Shown here piece by piece: positions 57,701 to 64,000 of a DNA stretch of 64,000 bases. The stretch's first letter is position 1; the number at the start of each line of letters is the position of its first letter. The translations under genes and the position numbers were made by a program. The stretch comes from Sipunculus nudus. Its lineage: Eukaryota; Annelida; Sipuncula; Golfingiida; Sipunculidae. The notes below the pieces were generated by a model. It worked only from the letters and a program-made list of their open reading frames with translations. It made no database searches and was not told the DNA's origin. The stretch spans positions 20,835,400-20,899,399 of the forward strand of contig CM049322.1 in the NCBI GenBank assembly GCA_026874595.1. Direction: 5' to 3'.

Positions 57701-58913
57701 GTCTACCGTTCAGGATTTGCGTTCGGTCCAGAGACAGTCCAAAGTACCGGCCTTCTTTAAGAAATACGCTATTAATGGCTTAAATTAATCTGTGATTTGT
57801 GACAGGTGCCTGCATGTGCTTATAACGTGCTAGTACAACATATTTTTGATTATTTTTCAGTAACTCGGTCGATTTTGTTGACGGCAGTTTGCTCTTCAGA
57901 ATTAATATTTTCTCATTTAGTTACGTTTATTTGTTAATCCGTTTGTTTGTTTATTTTCTGTATTTGTTTTTGTTTTAATAAATAGAATAGGATTTTATAT
58001 GCGAGTCAACATTTCAAATGTATATGAATTATACATTAAAGTGATCCTTTTTCAATGGCAACCTTCAAATATATATATAAATAAATAAATAAGTATATAT
58101 ATGTGTATTTCATTTATACATGGAATTTTAAAATTTAGATTTTTTTTTAAATTTTAAAATGGTACACAATTTTTAGCAACCAGTAACAGCAGACATGTTT
58201 TTAATGGGCTAATACCAAACCGCATGTCAACATTTAAAAAATTATTTTTTTCCCTCTATCGCGTTTCTTTTATGTCTAAACATGAAATTCATTTTTTTCT
58301 ATTCAATCAAAATTTTAAATAATCAAAAGTTAGAAAGAAACATGACACAGGAAAACTTGTGTGAGATGAAACTGTATGATTTCAGCTAAATGGGATAAGA
58401 AAAAAACTCATTCGAAATATATGTACACACAAATCGCATAGTTAAAAATATCACACTTACATGTATGTACATGTATGTACAGTGCTAATGACCGGATTCA
58501 ATGGCAATACATATATAAGGAGCGCTATATAAATAATAAATTTCATTTTATACATTATTAAAAATATCACGTTTATAAAAAAATGTAATAATACATTAAA
58601 TCATAACAATACATGTAATTCAACGTAGGTATCAAAATATATTTGTATCTGTTTAACAGAGACTGAAACGTACGTTACCTATATCGACTACGACCGTTAC
58701 AAGGTGGAATGGATTTGTACTGCACTGGATAATAGGTTATGCAACGAATCTGTGGCACAGCTTTGGAGCCGCAACCCAACTCTATACGAGTCTGATCGCG
58801 AAAACGCCAGACCATTTAGGAAACTTTTGTGTAACCCGTTACGAGAAGTCATCTTCAGCGGCCCGGATTACATGGGTAGCCATTTTACGTCGCCAATACA
58901 CATTTACCAGTGA
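54668..58913 (+). CDS. Lipocalin, C-terminal exons (5' incomplete)
   Basis: Three exons, 54668-54751, 55494-55549 and 58662-58913, join in a single open frame (phases 1, 1, 0) giving 129 residues to TGA 58911-58913. Lipocalins are secreted beta-barrel carriers of small hydrophobic ligands. Exon A encodes paired strands (ENGGYFTLYVNGKG). Exon B gives CQLGYIPFVRFLDEEK. Exon C has YVTYIDYDRYKVEWIC, matching the family motif around T-D-Y-x-x-Y-x-x-x-x-C, then LWSRNPTLYESDRE with the conserved Arg (R-N-P-x-L) and the start of the C-terminal helix. Order and spacing match apolipoprotein-D-like members. The N-terminal signal peptide and G-x-W exon were not found upstream. Confidence 0.75.
55494..55549 (+). 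CDS. Lipocalin exon B
   Basis: 56 nt between the acceptor TTATAAACAG and the strong donor GTAAGA. Reads NACQLGYIPFVRFLDEEK in the frame set by exon A. Confidence 0.65.
55550..58661 (+). other. Lipocalin intron, mostly featureless
   Basis: Holds a degenerate pogo-like segment (about 56530-56705), short TA tracts and AT-rich DNA. No further exon was recognised. Confidence 0.45.
56530..56705 (+). mobile_element. Degenerate pogo-like terminus
   Basis: Contains GCGACCACCCCA, TGTGACCAGCCCC, ACGACCACCCC and AACGACCTCTTT words after CTCTACAATGGGG. It has the repeated GACC(A/T)CC pattern seen in decayed pogo/Tigger ends. No partner end. Confidence 0.35.
58662..58913 (+). CDS. Lipocalin last exon
   Basis: 252 nt after a tandem acceptor AACAGAG; the second AG is needed to keep frame with exon B. 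It encodes the Y-D-Y-x-x-Y-x-x-x-x-C and R-N-P-x-L motifs and ends GSHFTSPIHIYQ before TGA. Confidence 0.8.
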   Translation, partial: TETYVTYIDYDRYKVEWICTALDNRLCNESVAQLWSRNPTLYESDRENARPFRKLLCNPLREVIFSGPDYMGSHFTSPIHIYQ

Positions 58914-59284
58914 TGGTTCATTAAAGTTGATTATGTGTGTAGCTATGGCTTTGTGCAGATGTAATAAGCAAATAGTAACTTGGTTTATAAATGACCATGA
59001 ATTGTTAAATCATTCGAATTTGCATTTAAAGAATGCAAGCTTCCGCCTTGTTTAGGTCCCTTTTGGGGGATTTTCCCAAAACCGTGTTTTCTTTCACTTC
59101 TTCGGCCCATATTCCAAAGTTTATTCGTGCATAAGTGACTGTATATTTGTAATTATACCTTGAACTTTGCTGAATCCGGATCATGTGCCTGATCCGCATC
59201 AACATCTTATCCATAATTCATCGGCCAATTCCCGCAATTTCCGATTAACCCCCACGGGTTAGAAGCATTCCACGATAGGGGCCC

Positions 59285-59403
59285 CGCGTTATTATTATTA
59301 TTATTACTATTATTATTATTATTATACTTACTATTATTATTATTATTATTATTATTATAATTATTATTGTTATTATTAAATCATTATTATTATTATCATT
59401 ATT
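59285..59403. repeat. (ATT)n microsatellite, interrupted
   Basis: About 40 ATT-type units with interruptions; a smaller relative is at about 59870-59900. Confidence 0.95.
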
Positions 59404-59482
59404 ATTGGGTCTGAGGCCCCCAGAGGTATATGCATGATCACCAGTTTTAACAATTTTACATAGAGAACTAAAGAGGAGTTTA

Positions 59483-59760
59483 AAGGCCAAAAAAAAAATT
59501 AAAATAAAAAGTATGGTTCTCAGGCACCGACCGCATCAATTGTAACCCCCCTCATCATTTTTTTTTATTTTCAATAGAAACATACCAATTTTGAGCTGCA
59601 GCCGCTCGGACATTCATTCCGAGAAGATAAAATCATACAATTTCCTTTGTTATTTTGTGCTTTTACTTGTTTAGCAAAAAAAAAAACCCAGTTATAATCA
59701 TGCTTTTCCCTTTTCATTTGACATTTTTATCTGAACATACCAAAAAATTTAAAATAAAAA
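59483..59760 (+). mobile_element. MITE (GTATGGTTCTCAGGCAC), truncated copy
   Basis: The left end AGTATGGTTCTCAGGCACCG and the interior (CAGCCGCTCGGACATTC, GAAAATCATAC-like words) match 29270-29600. Homology stops at about 59760, before the opposite terminus. Confidence 0.7.
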
Positions 59761-59769
59761 CCCCCTAAG

Positions 59770-62500
59770 GCCTCCTGTAGACCTCTATTTATTATTATGG
59801 AGCCCAAGGCTTCCCATAGTCATCACAGCTATTATTGGACCTAAGGCCGCCTACAGTATAATAACAATAATTATAATAATTATTATTATTATCATTATTG
59901 CGCCTGAAAATATATACATATGAGTGTTAAGTCCTCAATGGAGAACTAAAGAGAACATTAGATCTATACACGTCTGAAAACAGTCCAACATAAAGCATAG
60001 GGTGGTGGGGGCTTGAAGACTTTCCTACGAATTGTCAAAATAGAGCAATAACAACAACAAGATTGAAAGAGGATTTGAATACCGGGCCCTGTGAAGTTTG
60101 AGATGGGGGTTGGGGGGGGGGGGTTAGGGGATAGGGAGGATTCCTTGTCGAACCACCGGGGTCTAAGTATTTATGTTTGCTGCTTAAATGCGTAAAATAA
60201 AACGTAATCCCATGTACCGATAAACATTAAATTGTTGATCAGCGAGCCGTGCAGTTGTTAGATAATATGCCGCTGGGCGGAAGTCGCTGTTCCAAGCGTC
60301 GCGACACAGCATGCGCAATTAGGTTTGTTAGCTCTGTCAGCGAGAGGAATAAGGTCTTAACTATTGTATCGACTGAGCCAGTCTAGCTTTCATGCGAATG
60401 CTCGGTGATTGTTAACACCTAATTGTTTACTTAAAGTTGTTTGTACATTTATTTTCAGTTAAACGAAATATATGCTAAATTGTTTCTAAACTTGCCCACT
60501 ACGAATTAATTATTAATATATTTAATATAATGTTTAATAGTAAACAGTTCGTCTATTATAGATTGCAAGCATATCACATCATCTTGTGAGTACATTTATC
60601 ATTCTGATCCCAGATATTATATTTTGAAATAAACAAACATAAAATTAATAATTGATATTAATAGGGATACTTGTAAAATAACTTTTTACTTCATGTTATC
60701 TTTTTAAGTACAATACAGACAACGTATGTGCGAAAGAAGGATCCAAAGTAAACAATATTTTTCTGGAAAATAAAAATATCCGAAAATTAAATCATGTTGT
60801 CCATGTTACTGCCAGTATGAACATTTGAACGTTATTGGCTTTTGCAGACCGATCTTAACTTTTCTACGAACATATTAGATAAACAAAACTAGTAAAAGTG
60901 TCATATTTTGAATTAAATTTAATTTCAGTTTAGATCCAATAAATTATTTTAAAGTACTGTTTTTCTTCATACGTCGTTAAATACGTTGGTATAATATAGT
61001 ATACGTGTCTTAGTTTACTTACAGTAGAGGGCAGCATATACATTAAATTTGTTGTTAATCGGCACTTCAAACGGACACCAACAGCTTGCCATATATGTTG
61101 GCTTCGGGGTACATACCTTTGAATAGACCTTTTCCGCCAGCATGCGCACTGCGCGCAGTGATCGTTCGAGTCAACTTATCCAGTAATGAAGGTTTTATCA
61201 AGTGAATTGTAATATATGCCAGAGACATCAAATAAACGTCGTCAGGAAAGTTAAGTTAGACTATGAATTATAACAAATGTGATTTTCATGTCTATATGAT
61301 GGACCCAGCCCTCTCAGAACTTTAATACCGATTCAATAAACTTGTTTGTGTATTTAGAGCGACCAGAGCCGTGTTTACTGAGTAGGTACTTGACGAAAGT
61401 ATGATTATATCCCATTTTTCTCTTTATTCCTCTTTATTTTACTCTTTATGATTGCGATATAAATCAAATATAACAAATAACACGTCCAATATTAGGACAC
61501 AAACCCTGCGCTGAAGATAGTGATATGGACTTGTAATAAATCCTGTGTTATTCAGGGAACTTTTAAATTGAAGATTTAAAGAAAAAAAAACGCCGTAGAC
61601 ATTATGGTTATGCTGTACTTGATTATAAACATAATTTGTGGTAAATGAAATCAGATTCAGGCTACCCCATATTAATACAACATCGATTGCACATAAATTG
61701 GTCGGTGAGTGTTTGGGGGGGGGGGGGTAATTCTAAATGGGGGAAGAATGAAGTCGGTACACTTACATGCTTCGTTGGTTATTTACCTTTTAGTCACTTG
61801 TTTGCACCTCGTGGCTCTACATATAACTGCGGAGTTGGTTGCTGGTTCAAAGCTATCACTGAGACATAATACAGATATACGACGGTAGATATGCTAAAGG
61901 GGAGTGCCTGTGAGCCAAACATTAAATTGTAAAAAGAAAAGAACATTCCTTTGGCAAACTCAGCTCCTATACACTTGACGTTGCATCTGCCACCGTTGGT
62001 ATAAAGACTATTAACTACCCCTGTTACAGGTTAACCTCACCCCCATCCAATTCCGATAATATTATCCTCGGGATTGATTAATCTTGGTCCAAGTTATCAC
62101 AATACTGTTCTTCTTGCCCAGTTATTGATTTATTTATTTTTAAATGAATTCATAATTGGTATTTAAATGAATCATTGTTAAATTAAAACTATACTCATTG
62201 TCTACCTACAAAAAAATCGCATATTTCTATTTTTATATATTCTAAATTATCGTGATATTGACTCAGACCTTTCAAAACAATATGTACACACCTAATACAT
62301 GTTCATAAAAAGATGAAGTTTAACTTGAAAAACTACAAAGAAAAAATTACGTTTATTAAAAATAAAATAAATATATAATTTATGGATCCCTGGGATCTGA
62401 ATCCCTAGGATAAAATTATCAAGGTATCCCCAGAAGTATGTTTTAATCGATTTCAAATTACCCCATCCTTGAAATGTCAAAGTTCCTTGGGGGGGGGGGG
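59770..62500. other. No gene recognised; repeats and poly-G
   Basis: Contains two diverged (A/T)GG-(A/C)CCTAAGGC segments (59765-59860), poly-G runs at about 60110 and 61717, and a CpG-rich patch with CAGCATGCGCACTGCGCGCA (about 61138-61157) and CAGCATGCGCAATT (about 60308). These last resemble NRF1-type TGCGCATGCGC promoter words, but no exon was found nearby. Confidence 0.35.
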
Positions 62501-63313
62501 GGGATCTGATTTTTTTTTCAAAATGCATTAGCTAATCCAAAATCACTACACCTCGCTAGGCTTGGATGCTACAGCAGGATTTTGCGAGCTTTCATGTGTT
62601 AGCCTGCATCCTTCTGCTAATACAAGCACGTTCAGTGTCGGGGTTTATGGGAAATGTGTGAAATTGTCAATCGCAAACAGCATTGCGGTATTGCTAACAG
62701 AATGGCAGGTTTATTGGTTGCATTTGGTAGGTTTTGAAATTGGCCAAATGCTTCACTTTACAGCTTGCATTGGCAGAAAACACGCGGGCCTCTTGGTCGC
62801 ACATTTTTGCCTCAGATAACTTTCAATTATGAAAAATAGCCGTTGATATTTGCCAGTCGCCCGGCCCCTCCACCACAAGGCATTTGGCCTTTTTTTTGCA
62901 AAGTTTAACCACTAAGAAAGAGGATCCGTTGCTCAAGTCAATATAGGTGATAAGGAAAGCTTATTTGAAGTCTAATACCAGGTCATTCTCAGTAGCTGAG
63001 CTACACGAATGGGACCAATAACTTTGAAAAATTATCGGAACAATTACTTTCAAATTTCGCAATTACATTACAATGACAAACTTCTTTGAAAACATAGTCA
63101 GGAAATTTACACATACTTTCAAATTTCTCAATTAAATTACAATGACAAATTACTTAGAAAAATAATCAGGACAATTACAATTACTTTCAGATTACTTTAC
63201 TTTTTTTTTATAAATTAATGATTAAATTACAATTACTTTTGAAAAGTAATTGATTACATTTCAAATCTTTATACATATATATTTTTGTTGTCAAAAGGGA
63301 TTATTAAAATAGG

Positions 63314-63318
<5 letters not shown>
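62501..63318. repeat. Degenerate AATTAC-rich repeat
   Basis: Repeated words such as TTTCAAATTTC(G/T)CAATTA, ATTACAATGACAAA and GGACAATTAC between about 63020 and 63260 form a decayed tandem repeat. The open frame at 62562-62819 shows no family signature and is not called. Confidence 0.45.

Positions 63319-63351
<33 letters not shown>
63319..63351. repeat. (TA)n microsatellite
   Basis: Pure TA tract. Confidence 0.95.
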
Positions 63352-63353
<2 letters not shown>

Positions 63354-63354
63354 T

Positions 63355-63512
63355 TGGTCAGACATAGGGTATTCGTATTCAATATTCGTATTCATTGTAT
63401 TCGAATACAGGTGTTTTCAGTATTCGTATTCCTATTCGAATACATTTGTAAAAAGTACAAAAGTATTTGTATTCGTATTCAAATACATTGCAGAAGTATT
63501 CACATTCATGAA
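63355..63512. repeat. ATTCGTATTC-rich repeat
   Basis: Many TATTCGTATTC and inverted GAATAC words (TATTCGAATACA palindromes), as commonly found at ends of decayed hAT-like elements. Boundaries not defined. The remaining sequence to 64000 shows no feature. Confidence 0.5.
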
Positions 63513-64000
63513 CACTTTTCATGACAGTATATACATGCAGTATACATTAATGTTGTTTACCGTTGTCCTTTTTCCATTTGGAAAATGTTCCATTGTTTCA
63601 ACAGTGATTGATTTTGTCCCACTTAACACATGCAAATTAACAATCTTTTCGCACATGTTGACATTTTTTTAATTTTTATATCAAATTATATTAATGTGTT
63701 TATTTTGTCATATGTATGTTCATCTGCATCAGTCAGACCCTCTTTTTACTTCTACATTGATCATACACCAATGTTCGTTAAACATACGAGAAAACAGGTA
63801 TCTACATGGGGCAGGCCAGGGTGTCCATATCCTTTGCTCTGTACCCTTTATGTCTGATAATGCCACAATGAACTTCCTTTGTAGAGGCTTGAGGTAGCTA
63901 GGCCAGCATGCTACGAGCCCAAGTCCACTCAAGTTCAATGGGTTGAAAGCTTAGTAATTACCCTGCCTGGTCTAGGTAATAGCCCTGACAGGGATGACAG

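Noticed and set aside
62562-62819. 86-codon plus-strand frame
   Set aside because: No domain, splice site or promoter evidence; composition is compatible with chance.

Overview
This is eukaryotic DNA, most probably from a lophotrochozoan invertebrate and perhaps a mollusc. It is AT-rich and gene-poor. Coding exons are short, are bounded by GT/AG splice sites and lie in kilobase introns. Long (TA)n tracts, poly-G/poly-C runs, MITEs, tRNA-derived SINE and LINE debris and satellites fill most of the rest. The recognisable protein families (Ly6/uPAR three-finger proteins, a fibrinogen-like domain, a lipocalin) are typical of such genomes. The species cannot be read from the sequence. There are no operons, ribosome binding sites or CRISPR arrays.

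Layout. 1-9 kb: dispersed and locally duplicated repeats, ending in a short last coding exon of an unidentified plus-strand gene (9028-9101). 9.7-12.57 kb: a tandem satellite with a period of about 187 bp and a 374-bp dimeric substructure, abutting a candidate exon (12575-12825). 15.3-16.46 kb: a fold-back arrangement of G/C-rich minisatellites. 17.94-22.87 kb: a fold-back transposon of about 4.9 kb, with terminal inverted repeats built of 21-bp CGTACG-bearing units and a 6-bp target duplication. 23.39-23.94 kb: a frameshifted fibrinogen-like (FReD) pseudogene. 28.2-29.75 kb: exons 2 and 3 of a minus-strand Ly6 gene (Ly6-B). 30.28-31.15 kb: a candidate two-exon secreted-protein gene with a TATA box. 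32.2-33.8 kb: a pogo-like MITE between two copies of a short duplicated segment, then an unassigned 161-codon frame. 35.4-35.9 kb: a LINE 3' end. 37.3-37.6 kb: a 42-bp tandem array. 39.9-42.9 kb: a repeat field dense in AGGTCA half-sites. 41.4-48.22 kb: a complete three-exon plus-strand Ly6 gene (Ly6-A). 49.3-50.1 kb: a degenerate tandem repeat. 50.6-52.94 kb: a dead PIF/Harbinger transposon. 53.2-53.4 kb: a LINE reverse transcriptase fragment. 54.0-54.26 kb: a tRNA-derived SINE. 54.67-58.91 kb: three C-terminal exons of a lipocalin. 59-64 kb: repeats and microsatellites with no convincing gene.

Functional themes. The two Ly6 genes share one exon plan (a 107-nt middle exon with phase 1 entry and phase 0 exit, then a last exon of 213 or 219 nt). 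They point away from each other, which suggests an inverted duplication. They, the lipocalin and the FReD relic are all secreted or surface-protein families. The strongest candidates for something undescribed are the fold-back element with tandem-repeat termini and the second, unrelated minisatellite fold-back whose repeat recurs inside the Harbinger remnant. All calls were read by eye; no database search or alignment program was run.
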